From assembly GCA_902774815.1 (NCBI GenBank), contig CACYJV010000028.1:1-42917 (forward strand): a DNA stretch of 42,917 nt. The letters run 5' to 3'. Below are positions 17,540-26,878 of the stretch, one piece after another; positions within the stretch are counted from its first letter, which is position 1, and each line of letters starts with the position of its first letter. The translations under genes and the position numbers were made by a program. The notes under the pieces were generated by a model, which searched no databases, was not told the origin of the DNA, and saw only the letters and a program-made list of their open reading frames with translations. The stretch comes from an uncultured Prevotellaceae bacterium. Lineage in GTDB: Bacteria; Bacteroidota; Bacteroidia; Bacteroidales; Bacteroidaceae.

Positions 17540-18283
17540 ATGGCAAATATCAAGATTCAAAACCTCAAGAAATCATTTGGAGAGACTATCGCCGTTGACA
17601 TTCCGTCGTTCGAGATCAATGCCGGCGACATGTTAGGTTTAGTAGGTAATAATGGAGCCGGCAAGACTACCCTATTCCGCCTGATGCTTGACCTGTTGCA
17701 AGCCGACGACGGGCAAATCAGCATGGAATTTGCAAATGGAATCAGCATCGATCCGTCAAAGAGTGAAGAATGGAAACACCACACAGGCGCTTACATCGAC
17801 GATGCTTTTCTGATTGACTTCCTAACACCTGAAGAATATTTCCAGTTTGTTGCCCAAGCCAGCGATATACCTGCTGCTGACGCCGAAGAACGCATCAAGC
17901 GCTATGAACACTTCATGCAAGGCGAAGTGCTGGGGCAAAAGAAACTGATTCGCGACCTGAGCGCTGGTAACAAGCAGAAGGTCGGTATCGTCGGAGCCAT
18001 GCTATCACAGCCTGACTTGTTGATACTCGACGAGCCGTTCAACTTCCTTGACCCTTCGGCACAGATCATCTTGAAACGACTGCTTACCGAATATCATCAA
18101 CAGACAGGAGCAACCATCGTCATCTCAAGCCACAATCTGCAGCATACCATCGACATATCAACGCGAATAGCATTGCTCGAACATGGACATATCGTGAAGG
18201 ATCTGCCAAACGAACAGGGTAGCGCAGAGCAGGAACTCGAGGACTACTTCTCCGGACAAACGATGGAGATGCCTGAAGAATAA
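17540..18283 (+). CDS. ABC transporter ATP-binding protein
   Basis: A 247-residue ABC ATPase: Walker A GNNGAGKT (36-43), signature LSAGNKQK (140-147), Walker B LLILDEP (160-166) with the catalytic Glu, and the switch His in ISSHNL. It would power a membrane partner, most likely an exporter. There is no permease next to it; the DUF5687 membrane protein at 9358-10872 is a plausible partner because this pairing is common in Bacteroidetes, but that is inference. It is the last gene of the exonuclease - rlmI - tilS - ABC block. Confidence 0.88.
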   Translation: MANIKIQNLKKSFGETIAVDIPSFEINAGDMLGLVGNNGAGKTTLFRLMLDLLQADDGQISMEFANGISIDPSKSEEWKHHTGAYIDDAFLIDFLTPEEYFQFVAQASDIPAADAEERIKRYEHFMQGEVLGQKKLIRDLSAGNKQKVGIVGAMLSQPDLLILDEPFNFLDPSAQIILKRLLTEYHQQTGATIVISSHNLQHTIDISTRIALLEHGHIVKDLPNEQGSAEQELEDYFSGQTMEMPEE

Positions 18284-18476
18284 ACGAGCCAGGGGCAAAA
18301 AGGTTACGGAAATCAAGTGGAAAAGGCTGCTTTCACAAGGAAAAAGCATTGGGTTATGCCTTGCATTCCACACGTTTTTTCGTAACTCTGGTATCGCCGA
18401 ACTTCTTGCTAAAGCGCAAACAAAACGATTTTCGAGTCCTTTCGTTCGGAAATGAAAAAGAAAATCACATTTTCTT
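18284..18476. other. Intergenic stretch before the ribE promoter
   Basis: About 190 bases between the ABC gene stop and the promoter. It contains no gene or convincing terminator; an AAAAAGG-rich segment and a CGTTTTTTCG word are seen but form no strong stem. Confidence 0.55.
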
Positions 18477-18507
18477 TTTGCATTTTGCTCACTTATTCGT
18501 AACTTTG
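18477..18507 (+). promoter_or_regulatory. Consensus promoter of the ribE leader RNA
   Basis: TTTG (18477-18480), exactly 19 nt, then TAACTTTG (18500-18507): an essentially perfect match to the Bacteroidetes -33/-7 consensus. Transcription should begin around 18512-18514, leaving about 280 nt before the ribE start codon. Confidence 0.85.
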
Positions 18508-18511
18508 CACC

Positions 18512-18750
18512 CAGATAAGAGAACTGACGTTTTTCAAAACATTCAAATAAACTGGAGAGTGTGCTGGTTTGATCGGGATACTCATCAAATAATTCAGAAA
18601 ACCGAGTCAGCTACTTTTGCTAATGGCGGGCCACATAAATCTGCATTCTGCGGACTAAGCTGCAAAGCCGGTGGATTACAAAGGCGAAGAGCCCTCAAAA
18701 CCTTTCAACTCGGAGTTTCATCACATCACTGGGCACTCTCCTCTTTTTTC
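18512..18750 (+). ncRNA. Structured RNA region upstream of ribE (leader or independent RNA)
   Basis: Several helices can be drawn by eye: closing helix P1 GGAGAGTG (18554-18561) with CACTCTCC (18734-18741); hairpin TTTGAT/ATCAAA (18568-18573, 18584-18589); P3 CCGAGT/ACTCGG (18602-18607, 18708-18713); CAGCT/AGCTG (18608-18612, 18658-18662); AAAGG/CCTTT (18680-18684, 18701-18705); and a possible CCAC/GTGG contact (18631-18634, 18671-18674). P1 is followed by TCTTTTTTC, so it can act as a terminator stem. The FMN riboswitch consensus is absent. It could be a cis-regulatory leader of ribE 42 nt downstream, or a free small RNA. The type is uncertain. Confidence 0.55.
18734..18750 (+). terminator. 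Terminator-like 3' end of the leader RNA
   Basis: CACTCTCC at 18734-18741, which pairs with 18554-18561, is followed by TCTTTTTTC. Whether transcription stops here would depend on the long-range helix forming, which is the arrangement expected of a regulated leader. Confidence 0.4.
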
Positions 18751-18791
18751 TTATCATTGAATAATAACATTTGAAAATCATTCCCCAAAAC

Positions 18792-19415
18792 ATGTTTAGC
18801 GGTATCGTAGAAGAGATGGCCACCGTTGTCGCCATCGTGAAAGAACAAGAAAACATGCACTTCACGCTGACTTGCTCGTTCGTAAGTCAGTTGAAAATAG
18901 ATCAAAGCATCGCCCACAATGGAGTCTGCCTGACCGTCGTAGCCATCACTCCCCCAACAGAAGCTTATCCCCAGGGAACTTATACAGTGACGGCTATGCA
19001 GGAGACACTCATACGATCGAACCTTGGCAAGCTAAGTGTTGGCGATCATGTGAACGTTGAACGCTCCATGCTGATGAACGGGCGACTTGACGGACATATC
19101 GTTCAGGGACATGTCGACCAAACGGCCCAATGCATTGAGATGGAAGATGCTGAAGGCTCTACCTATTTCACCTTCAGCTATGATGCTTCTGCGGAAATGG
19201 CACGAAGAGGATACTTCACCGTTGACAAGGGATCTGTGACGGTCAATGGAGTGTCGCTTACGGTTTGCGACCCGACTTCGAACACATTCCGCGTGGCCAT
19301 CATTCCTTACACACTCGAACACACGAATTTCTGCGATATTCGTGTAGGAACAATCGTCAACATCGAGTTTGACATTCTCGGTAAATACATTGCCCGACTA
19401 CAAGAACTGTCATAA
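18792..19415 (+). CDS. ribE: Riboflavin synthase (alpha chain)
   Basis: A 207-residue enzyme that dismutates two 6,7-dimethyl-8-ribityllumazine molecules to riboflavin. It has the family's start MFSGIVEEMA, the first barrel with HNGVCLTVV and VERSM, and the second lumazine-binding repeat with GHIVQGHVDQTA, KGSVTVNGVSLTV and IPYTLEHTNF. Length matches the usual 200-215. The ATG at 18792 gives the canonical MFSGIVE start; a TTG at 18771 in frame is rejected. It is a single gene in its own transcript, preceded by a structured leader and closed by a bidirectional terminator. Confidence 0.96.
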   Translation: MFSGIVEEMATVVAIVKEQENMHFTLTCSFVSQLKIDQSIAHNGVCLTVVAITPPTEAYPQGTYTVTAMQETLIRSNLGKLSVGDHVNVERSMLMNGRLDGHIVQGHVDQTAQCIEMEDAEGSTYFTFSYDASAEMARRGYFTVDKGSVTVNGVSLTVCDPTSNTFRVAIIPYTLEHTNFCDIRVGTIVNIEFDILGKYIARLQELS

Positions 19416-19430
19416 GCAACCATAGAACAC

Positions 19431-19490
19431 AAAAAAAGAAGACATTTATCCAAAGGAAAAGTTCCACGGACAAATGTCTTCTTTGTTATT
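19431..19490. terminator. Bidirectional terminator between ribE and atpG
   Basis: AAAGAAGACATTT (19435-19447) and AAATGTCTTCTTT (19472-19484) are a perfect 13-bp inverted repeat, with ATCC/GGAC-type bases extending inward. A-rich and T-rich flanks on both sides allow it to stop transcription from ribE (+) and from the atp operon (-). Confidence 0.9.
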
Positions 19491-19514
19491 TATCACCTTG
19501 GCCGAAACCGAGGA

Positions 19515-20483
19515 TCAATTGTTGACGGTACCACCGACGATGTCAAGCAATTCACTGGTGATTGCCTGCTGACGACTCTTATTGTACTGCAGGTTGAGTT
19601 CACGCAACAGTTCGTCTGCATTGTCGGTAGCAGTCTGCATTGCTACCATTCGTGCCGCATGCTCTGAGGCGACGCTATCAAGTAAGGCCGTGTACAACAT
19701 GAGGTGAGCCAATTTCGGGATGAGTTGCGAAAGAACGGTGGTCATGTCGGGTTCAACGATGAAATTGTCGTTGAGCGGTGCAACCTCGCCCTCCTTAACC
19801 TCGCGTTTGCGACGATTCTTGCGCAGGTAGTCCTGAGCCTTCTTCGTGACAATATTCGTGGTAAGGTCGCGTTCGTGGTCGCGCTCCAACTCGCCTTCAA
19901 CATCAATCGGCAAGAACACCTTATTGGTAAGGATCTGCGAACCTGCACTCTTGAAATGGTGGTAGACCAACTCAACGCGGTCGAGGCTTCCCTCCGCAAA
20001 CTTCTTGCCAAGTTCCATCGCAATCTCTATGCACTTTTGCACATTGGGATGGTCGATGAGATCGGCATAATCTCCCTGAATGTTGTAGCCTAACTTTCGA
20101 GCTTTCTCGGCAACTTTCCTTCCAACAGGATATATCTCGACAGCATCTTTGCCCAACTCCTGTTGATAGTGCTCAACAGTACGGTGCATCAACTTGATGA
20201 CATTGGCATTGAAACCACCGCAAAGCGAAGAATTGGAGGAGAAAACCACCAAAGCCACTCGTTTCACCGGGCGCTCCTGATCGTAGATAGTCTGTGCCTC
20301 GGCCTCAGCAGCAAGAAACGACTTGAGGATATGTTCCAACATCGTCTCGTAAGGCAGCATGTTCTGAATAGCCACCTGCGCATGATGAAGTTTTGATGAA
20401 GCCACCATCTTCATGGCAGAGGTTATCTTGCGCGTGCTGTTTACTGAAGCTATGCGGCCTTTAATCTCTTTCAAGCTCGGCAT
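19515..20483 (-). CDS. atpG: ATP synthase F1 gamma subunit
   Basis: A 322-residue gamma subunit, the central rotor shaft of F1. The N-terminal helix MPSLKEIKGRIASVNSTRKI is typical, as is SSNSSLCGGFNANV, and the C-terminal helix contains SEHAARMVAMQTATDNADEL and YNKSRQQAITSELLDIVGG. It is about 35 residues longer than the E. coli protein; the extra sequence is the charged segment around 195-250 (LTTNIVTKKAQDYLRKNRRK). Last gene of the atp operon, 30 nt after atpA, ending just before the bidirectional terminator. Confidence 0.97.
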   Translation of the reverse strand: MPSLKEIKGRIASVNSTRKITSAMKMVASSKLHHAQVAIQNMLPYETMLEHILKSFLAAEAEAQTIYDQERPVKRVALVVFSSNSSLCGGFNANVIKLMHRTVEHYQQELGKDAVEIYPVGRKVAEKARKLGYNIQGDYADLIDHPNVQKCIEIAMELGKKFAEGSLDRVELVYHHFKSAGSQILTNKVFLPIDVEGELERDHERDLTTNIVTKKAQDYLRKNRRKREVKEGEVAPLNDNFIVEPDMTTVLSQLIPKLAHLMLYTALLDSVASEHAARMVAMQTATDNADELLRELNLQYNKSRQQAITSELLDIVGGTVNN

Positions 20484-20513
20484 AATGTTACTTACGATTT
20501 ACGGATTAACGAC

Positions 20514-22100
20514 TTACTTTTTATACGTTCCTGCAATATCGCCCATCATAGCTTCAATCTTCTTCGTGGTGTCGTCGTCGATCTTGCCTGCAGCAAGTGT
20601 TTCGATGACTTCGGGAGCAGAAGAGCGAAGCTTGTCGAGGAACTGAGCCTGACATTCGCGAACTTTCTCGATGGGAACATCACGCATAAGACCATGCACG
20701 CCACAATAGAGGATGGCCACCTGCTCGCCAACGGGCATCGGCGAATACTGCGGCTGAATGAGCAACTGATTGTTCTTACGACCACGGTCGAGTGTCATTG
20801 CCGTCACAGCATCCATATCACTGGAGAACTTCGAGAATGCCTCCAACTCACGATACTGTGCCTGGTCGATCTTCAACGTTCCGGCCACCTTCTTCATGGA
20901 CTTAATCTGAGCCGAACCACCCACACGAGATACGGAAATACCTACGTTAATGGCAGGACGGAAGCCTTGGTTGAAGAGGTCTGACTCAAGGAAAATCTGA
21001 CCGTCGGTAATTGAAATCACGTTCGTGGGGATGTAAGCCGACACGTCACCAGCCTGCGTTTCAATGATAGGCAGAGCCGTCAACGAGCCACCACCCTTCA
21101 CATGGCCTTTCATGCATGCCGGCAGGTCGTTCATCTGTTCAGCCACTTCCTGTTGCTCGTTCATCTTTGCAGCACGCTCAAGCAGACGTGAGTGCAGATA
21201 GAACACATCGCCGGGATAGGCTTCACGTCCAGAAGGACGACGGAGGATCAGCGAAACTTCACGATAAGCCACAGCCTGCTTTGACAGGTCATCGTAGACC
21301 ACGAGTGCAGGGAGACCACGATCGCGGAAATACTCACCGATGGCAGCACCTGCAAACGGTGCATAATACTGCATGGCGGCAGGATCGGCAGCAGTAGCAG
21401 CAACGACAATCGTGTAAGGCATTGCACCATATTCCTTCAGCGTCTGAACGAGCGTAGCAACGGTCGAGGCTTTCTGACCAATAGCCACATAGATGCAATA
21501 AACGGGTTTGCCAGCCTCATAGAAACTCTTCTGATTGATAATGGTATCAACGGCAATAGCAGTCTTACCAGTCTGGCGGTCGCCGATAATCAGCTCACGC
21601 TGACCACGTCCGATAGGAATCATCGAGTCGATAGCCTTCAGACCAGTCTGCAGCGGTTCCTTCACCGGCTGACGATAAATCACGCCAGGAGCCTTTCGGT
21701 CGAGAGGCATTTCGAAAGCGTCACTCAAATCAATCTCGCCCTTACCATCGACAGCCTGTCCGAGTGGATTGATGACACGGCCGAGCATGTTGTCGTTGAC
21801 ACGGATAGATGCGATACGCTTGGTACGCTTCACAACCATGCCTTCCTTAATGCCCGATGTCGAACCCAGAAGCACGCAACCTACGTTGTCTTCTTCCAAG
21901 TTCATCACGATGGCCATCGTTCCGTTCTCAAACTCAAGCAATTCATTAGCTTCAGCATTGCGCAATCCATAGATGCGTGCAACACCATCGCTGACAGTAA
22001 GTACGGTACCTACCTCTTCGAACTGCTCGGCATCGGTAATGCCTTTGAGTTGGTCGAGCAAAACCTGAGACACTTCGCTTGGTTTAATTTTATCTGACAT
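20514..22100 (-). CDS. atpA: ATP synthase F1 alpha subunit
   Basis: A 528-residue alpha subunit, the non-catalytic nucleotide-binding partner in the alpha3beta3 hexamer. P-loop GDRQTGKTA, the conserved [20 protein letters not shown] and the Arg-finger region [20 protein letters not shown] are present. The N-terminus ([14 protein letters not shown]) binds the delta subunit. Length is a little above the usual 505-513. It lies 6 nt after atpH and 30 nt before atpG in the minus-strand operon. Confidence 0.98.
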   Translation of the reverse strand: MSDKIKPSEVSQVLLDQLKGITDAEQFEEVGTVLTVSDGVARIYGLRNAEANELLEFENGTMAIVMNLEEDNVGCVLLGSTSGIKEGMVVKRTKRIASIRVNDNMLGRVINPLGQAVDGKGEIDLSDAFEMPLDRKAPGVIYRQPVKEPLQTGLKAIDSMIPIGRGQRELIIGDRQTGKTAIAVDTIINQKSFYEAGKPVYCIYVAIGQKASTVATLVQTLKEYGAMPYTIVVAATAADPAAMQYYAPFAGAAIGEYFRDRGLPALVVYDDLSKQAVAYREVSLILRRPSGREAYPGDVFYLHSRLLERAAKMNEQQEVAEQMNDLPACMKGHVKGGGSLTALPIIETQAGDVSAYIPTNVISITDGQIFLESDLFNQGFRPAINVGISVSRVGGSAQIKSMKKVAGTLKIDQAQYRELEAFSKFSSDMDAVTAMTLDRGRKNNQLLIQPQYSPMPVGEQVAILYCGVHGLMRDVPIEKVRECQAQFLDKLRSSAPEVIETLAAGKIDDDTTKKIEAMMGDIAGTYKK

Positions 22101-22106
22101 TGTTAT

Positions 22107-22643
22107 TTACTTTTTTAGTGTATTAAGAATGTTGTTGAGTTTGTTCCTGACACTTGCATCCATGCGATAGGTGTCGTATTCCAGTATAAATCCTCCGATG
22201 ATGTCGGGATTCACCTCGGTCTCAAACTCCACAGTACCATTTGTCTGGCTTTCTACCATGCGACGCATCTTCTGCTCCGTCTGGGCAGACACACGAGCTG
22301 CAGTGGTAAGTTTGCCACGGATAACGTTCTTCTGCTTACGATAAAGTGTGATGTACGAGTTGGCCATGAATTGCATCACGTTCTCACGATCTTCCTTCAG
22401 CACAAGGCCGATGAAAGTGCGACAAAGCTCACTAGGATTCTCACCGGCAGCGGTTTCCAACAAAGCTCGCTTCTTGTCCTTCGAGAGCATGGGGTTGTCT
22501 ATCGTCTGGCGCAATGCGGGTACCTCGGCATAGCTCTTGGCAATCGTTATCATCTCCTGATAAAGTTGCTCTTCGATGCCAGCCTCGGTAGCACTCTTCA
22601 GAAGTGCCCTCGCATATCTCATCGATATTACTCCTATATCCAT
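22107..22643 (-). CDS. atpH: ATP synthase delta subunit
   Basis: A 178-residue delta subunit (OSCP-type), part of the peripheral stalk joining F1 to subunit b. The N-terminal MDIGVISMRYARALLKSATE and the C-terminal VNPDIIGGFILEYDTYRMDA are the family's most conserved parts. It lies 15 nt after atpF and 6 nt before atpA. Confidence 0.95.
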   Translation of the reverse strand: MDIGVISMRYARALLKSATEAGIEEQLYQEMITIAKSYAEVPALRQTIDNPMLSKDKKRALLETAAGENPSELCRTFIGLVLKEDRENVMQFMANSYITLYRKQKNVIRGKLTTAARVSAQTEQKMRRMVESQTNGTVEFETEVNPDIIGGFILEYDTYRMDASVRNKLNNILNTLKK

Positions 22644-22658
22644 ACGCGTTCTCTTACT

Positions 22659-23177
22659 TTATTTACCAGAAACATCATCCAACATACGATCAATCAAATC
22701 CATCTGCGACTTATCGTCACGGAGGTTTTGCTTAAGAACCTTCTCGGCAATTTCTACACTCAGTGTAGCTACCTGTTGGCGGATATCAGCAATGGCGGCT
22801 TTCTTCTCGTGCTCAATAGCGACCTTAGCCTCATCGAGCAGACGTGAACCTTCCGAACGAGCTTTCTCCTGTGCCTGTTCCACAATAGCATCGCGCGTTT
22901 CAGCAGCCTCCTTTAGAATCTGAGCCTGCTTCTCGCGAGCCTCCTGCAAGATGGATTCACCTTCTTTCTCGATATTGGCAAGACGCTCCTGGGCCTCGTG
23001 GGCCTTGCGAAGGCTCTCGTCAATGAAGTTTTTGCGTTCCTCAACCATGTTGGTGATGACGGGGAAGCCAAACTTAGCGAGAAGGAAGAAGACCACCAAG
23101 AACGCCACCAGCATCCAAAAGAAGAGGCCAAAGTCGGGCGTGAGGATTGATGGTAAATTTATTGACTCCATTTGCAA
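22659..23177 (-). CDS. atpF: ATP synthase F0 subunit b
   Basis: A 172-residue stator subunit: one N-terminal membrane helix (FGLFFWMLVAFLVVFFLLAK) and a long charged coiled coil rich in EAREKQAQILKEAAET-type repeats that dimerises and reaches delta. The start could be the ATG at 23177 (MQMES) or two codons later (MES). It is 15 nt downstream of atpE and is followed by atpH after 15 nt. Confidence 0.95.
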   Translation of the reverse strand: MQMESINLPSILTPDFGLFFWMLVAFLVVFFLLAKFGFPVITNMVEERKNFIDESLRKAHEAQERLANIEKEGESILQEAREKQAQILKEAAETRDAIVEQAQEKARSEGSRLLDEAKVAIEHEKKAAIADIRQQVATLSVEIAEKVLKQNLRDDKSQMDLIDRMLDDVSGK

Positions 23178-23192
23178 AGATGATTTAGATGA

Positions 23193-23447
23193 TTACATAA
23201 ACACGCAAAGTGCGCAAACAACAACGGCAAACAGGGCAACACCCTCGACGAAGGCTGCTGTCAGAATCATGTTTGTACGAATTGTACCTGCTGCCTCAGG
23301 CTGACGAGCGATAGCGTCCATGGCACTGCCACCGATGCGACCGATACCAAGACCTGCGCCAATAGCTGCGATACCTGCGCCGAGACCAGCGCCAAACTTA
23401 GCAAGACCAGCAGCAGCTGCTGCCTGTAAAATCAATGATGATAACAT
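23193..23447 (-). CDS. atpE: ATP synthase F0 subunit c
   Basis: An 84-residue hairpin of two membrane helices joined by the polar loop ARQPEA, forming the rotor ring. The carboxylate is the Glu in FVEGVALF in helix 2. Aligned by eye with the Ilyobacter tartaricus Na+-type c subunit, the Na+ ligands Q32 and S66 are replaced here by Ile and Gly, so proton coupling is the better reading. Helix 1 is glycine-rich (GAGLGAGIAAIGAGLGIG) as usual. An AT-rich 82-nt gap separates it from atpB. Confidence 0.96.
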   Translation of the reverse strand: MLSSLILQAAAAAGLAKFGAGLGAGIAAIGAGLGIGRIGGSAMDAIARQPEAAGTIRTNMILTAAFVEGVALFAVVVCALCVFM

Positions 23448-23529
23448 AATCTTTAAATTTTTAAGTTGTTAATATTAATAATGTTTTTAATTCAATACGT
23501 AGTTTTGTATTCCTCGTTTCTTGGTTATT

Positions 23530-24609
23530 CTAATGGGCTTCATGCTCAGGATGAGCCAAGCCGATAAATACGGCTGAAAGCATAGTGAACACATAGGCCT
23601 GGATGAATGCGACCAGGAACTCCAGACAGTTCATGAACAGCATCATCACAAAGCTGAGCACCGTCAAACCTGAACCCAAAGCCGCGTTCAGCGACCAGCC
23701 AATGAAAATAATGGCAGTGAACGAGAGGATAATAGCGTGTCCAGCCATCATGTTGGCAAAGAGACGGACCATCAGGGCGAAGGGCTTCGTCAGGACACCA
23801 AACATCTCGATGACAGGCATGATAGCAACAGGATAAGCCTTCAGGAACATCGGCACGTCGGGCCAGAAGATTTCCTTCCAATATTCTTTGTTGCCAAAGA
23901 GATTGATGGCCAACATCGTGCACAGAGCTAGGAAGAACGTGATGTTGATATTACCCGTCACATTGGCACCACCGGGAAATACCGGCAGCAAGCCAAACAA
24001 ATTGGTAATCAGGATGAAGAAGAATGCCGTCAACAGATAAGGGGCATAGGGACGATAGTGCTTCTCTCCAATGGAATCCTTGATCAGATCGTCATGGATA
24101 GCCATCACCAGCATCTCAACCATACCCACAAATCCTGTCGGCGCATCTTTCTTCGCATCGTGCTTCTTATACCAGCGAGCGCATGAAAGGAAGATGGCAA
24201 GCATGACGAAAACCACGATCCAAATCTGGACGACACTCTTGGTGATACTGATGTCCCAAGGACGGACAATAGAACCATCGGCCAGACGTTCATAGATTTT
24301 GCCATTTTTCTCTTCATTGAAGAAGAATCCCATGTAGTCCTTACCTTCATGGGCAGCCTCCTCGATACGCGAACTGCTGAAGACGTGCCACTCACCAGTT
24401 GCCTCGCTGCGTACGATGACAGGCAGCGCGAAACCGATGTGCTTGCCGCCTATGGTGGTGATATGCCACTCATAGGCATCAGCCATGTGACCCAGCACGA
24501 TTTCCTTCACGTCGACACCTTCACTCTCCGATGCACTGACAGGTGCAACCGCTGTCAGCAAGAATGTAAGGCAGAGCAGTAAGTATCTCATTTTCTTTAA
24601 TTTATCCAT
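23530..24609 (-). CDS. atpB: ATP synthase F0 subunit a
   Basis: A 359-residue stator subunit that forms the proton half-channels. The essential arginine lies in LMVRLFANMMAGHAI. The N-terminus begins MDKLKKMRYLLLCLTFLLTA, a signal-peptide-like segment ending in VSASES, followed by about 100 extracytoplasmic residues, an extension usual in Bacteroidetes and absent in E. coli. The ATG at 24609 is chosen because it overlaps the stop of the preceding gene as ATGGATAA; an upstream in-frame ATG at 24630 would extend the overlap. Confidence 0.94.
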   Translation of the reverse strand: MDKLKKMRYLLLCLTFLLTAVAPVSASESEGVDVKEIVLGHMADAYEWHITTIGGKHIGFALPVIVRSEATGEWHVFSSSRIEEAAHEGKDYMGFFFNEEKNGKIYERLADGSIVRPWDISITKSVVQIWIVVFVMLAIFLSCARWYKKHDAKKDAPTGFVGMVEMLVMAIHDDLIKDSIGEKHYRPYAPYLLTAFFFILITNLFGLLPVFPGGANVTGNINITFFLALCTMLAINLFGNKEYWKEIFWPDVPMFLKAYPVAIMPVIEMFGVLTKPFALMVRLFANMMAGHAIILSFTAIIFIGWSLNAALGSGLTVLSFVMMLFMNCLEFLVAFIQAYVFTMLSAVFIGLAHPEHEAH

Positions 24610-25006
24610 TTTGTTGAATCTTCTTCTCAACCTTCACAAAATAAACTGTGTCGTAAATGAGAATCAGGAAATAATAAATAAGGAACGTAATGATGAAAAA
24701 GCGGACAGCCTCCTTGTTGCTGACAAGGAACAGGAAGCCCACCACAACCACTATGGCTGCAAACATACGAATCGCAGAGGCAGCCATATAAAGCGTAGGC
24801 AGACTTGCAAGCGATGTTCGCGCTACAGACTTCCAAACCAATCCGTAGGCGACACAGGCCACCAGCTGGAATACAACCACCAGGGCAAGCGGACCTGCCA
24901 CCATGCCGACATTCCCCCATGCCCACACACAGACAAGAGTTATAAGCGTCAGCAAGGCAATAAGGCCTATGCTCTGCATGATGTATGTATTCACTATCTT
25001 ATTCAT
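24602..25006 (-). CDS. Small membrane protein of the atp operon (AtpI-like position)
   Basis: A 134-residue protein with four hydrophobic helices (for example IGLIALLTLITLVCVWAWGN, MFAAIVVVVGFLFLVSNKEA and FFIITFLIYYFLILIYDTVY) and a basic C-terminus. It lies between atpC and atpB, where Bacteroidetes usually carry an unnamed membrane gene; by position it may help F0 ring assembly, as AtpI does elsewhere. Similarity to AtpI is in topology only. Its ATG overlaps the atpC stop as ATGAATAA, and its own stop overlaps the atpB start in the same style, which suggests tight translational coupling. Confidence 0.8.
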   Translation of the reverse strand: MNKIVNTYIMQSIGLIALLTLITLVCVWAWGNVGMVAGPLALVVVFQLVACVAYGLVWKSVARTSLASLPTLYMAASAIRMFAAIVVVVGFLFLVSNKEAVRFFIITFLIYYFLILIYDTVYFVKVEKKIQQNG

Positions 25007-25250
25007 TCACGTCGAGTTCTACACAAAGACTCACCTCATTCTTCTGGACCGCAACGAATCCGCCTGCTATTCTCAACGTCTGCTTGCCTTCTTTCGTGGC
25101 ATAGGTCACGTCGCCGATAGTCAGAGAAGAAATGATAGGGGCATGATTCGTCAGAATCTCGAACTGACCCAGGGCACCTGGAACGAGAACACTCTCCACC
25201 TCGCCCTGGAATTCAATCTTCTGCGGTGATACAATCTTCAGTTGTAACAT
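24999..25250 (-). CDS. atpC: ATP synthase epsilon subunit, short form
   Basis: An 83-residue epsilon subunit consisting only of the N-terminal beta-sandwich domain (MLQLKIVSPQKIEFQGEVES, GQFEILTNHAPIISSLTIGD). The C-terminal two-helix domain, which inhibits ATP hydrolysis in E. coli (about 138 residues in all), is missing. Short epsilon subunits are known from this phylum, so this is not obviously a truncation. It begins 5 nt after atpD and overlaps the next gene by 8 nt. Confidence 0.93.
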   Translation of the reverse strand: MLQLKIVSPQKIEFQGEVESVLVPGALGQFEILTNHAPIISSLTIGDVTYATKEGKQTLRIAGGFVAVQKNEVSLCVELDVNE

Positions 25251-25255
25251 AGGCT

Positions 25256-26791
<1,536 letters not shown>

Positions 26792-26830
26792 TTATTTAAA
26801 GTTAATCTTATAAGACTTGACAAATTTCTG

Positions 26831-26862
26831 CAAAGATAGCGATTTTATCTGAATAAGCCAAA
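26831..26862 (-). promoter_or_regulatory. Promoter of the ATP synthase operon
   Basis: On the minus strand TTTG (26859-26862), 20 nt, then TATCTTTG (26831-26838): a good Bacteroidetes consensus. Transcription should start near 26826, leaving a 43-nt leader before atpD. Confidence 0.85.
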
Positions 26863-26878
26863 AGAATAAAGTATTTTT

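Noticed and set aside
18512-18750. FMN (RFN) riboswitch before ribE
   Set aside because: The conserved GGGCRGGGUGAAAUUCCC and GAGCC/GUCCGGAU elements are absent.
18771-18791. Earlier TTG start for ribE
   Set aside because: The family begins MFSGI at the ATG 18792; upstream codons are not conserved-looking.
23193-23447. Sodium-type c subunit
   Set aside because: The Gln and Ser ligands of the Na+ site are replaced by Ile and Gly.
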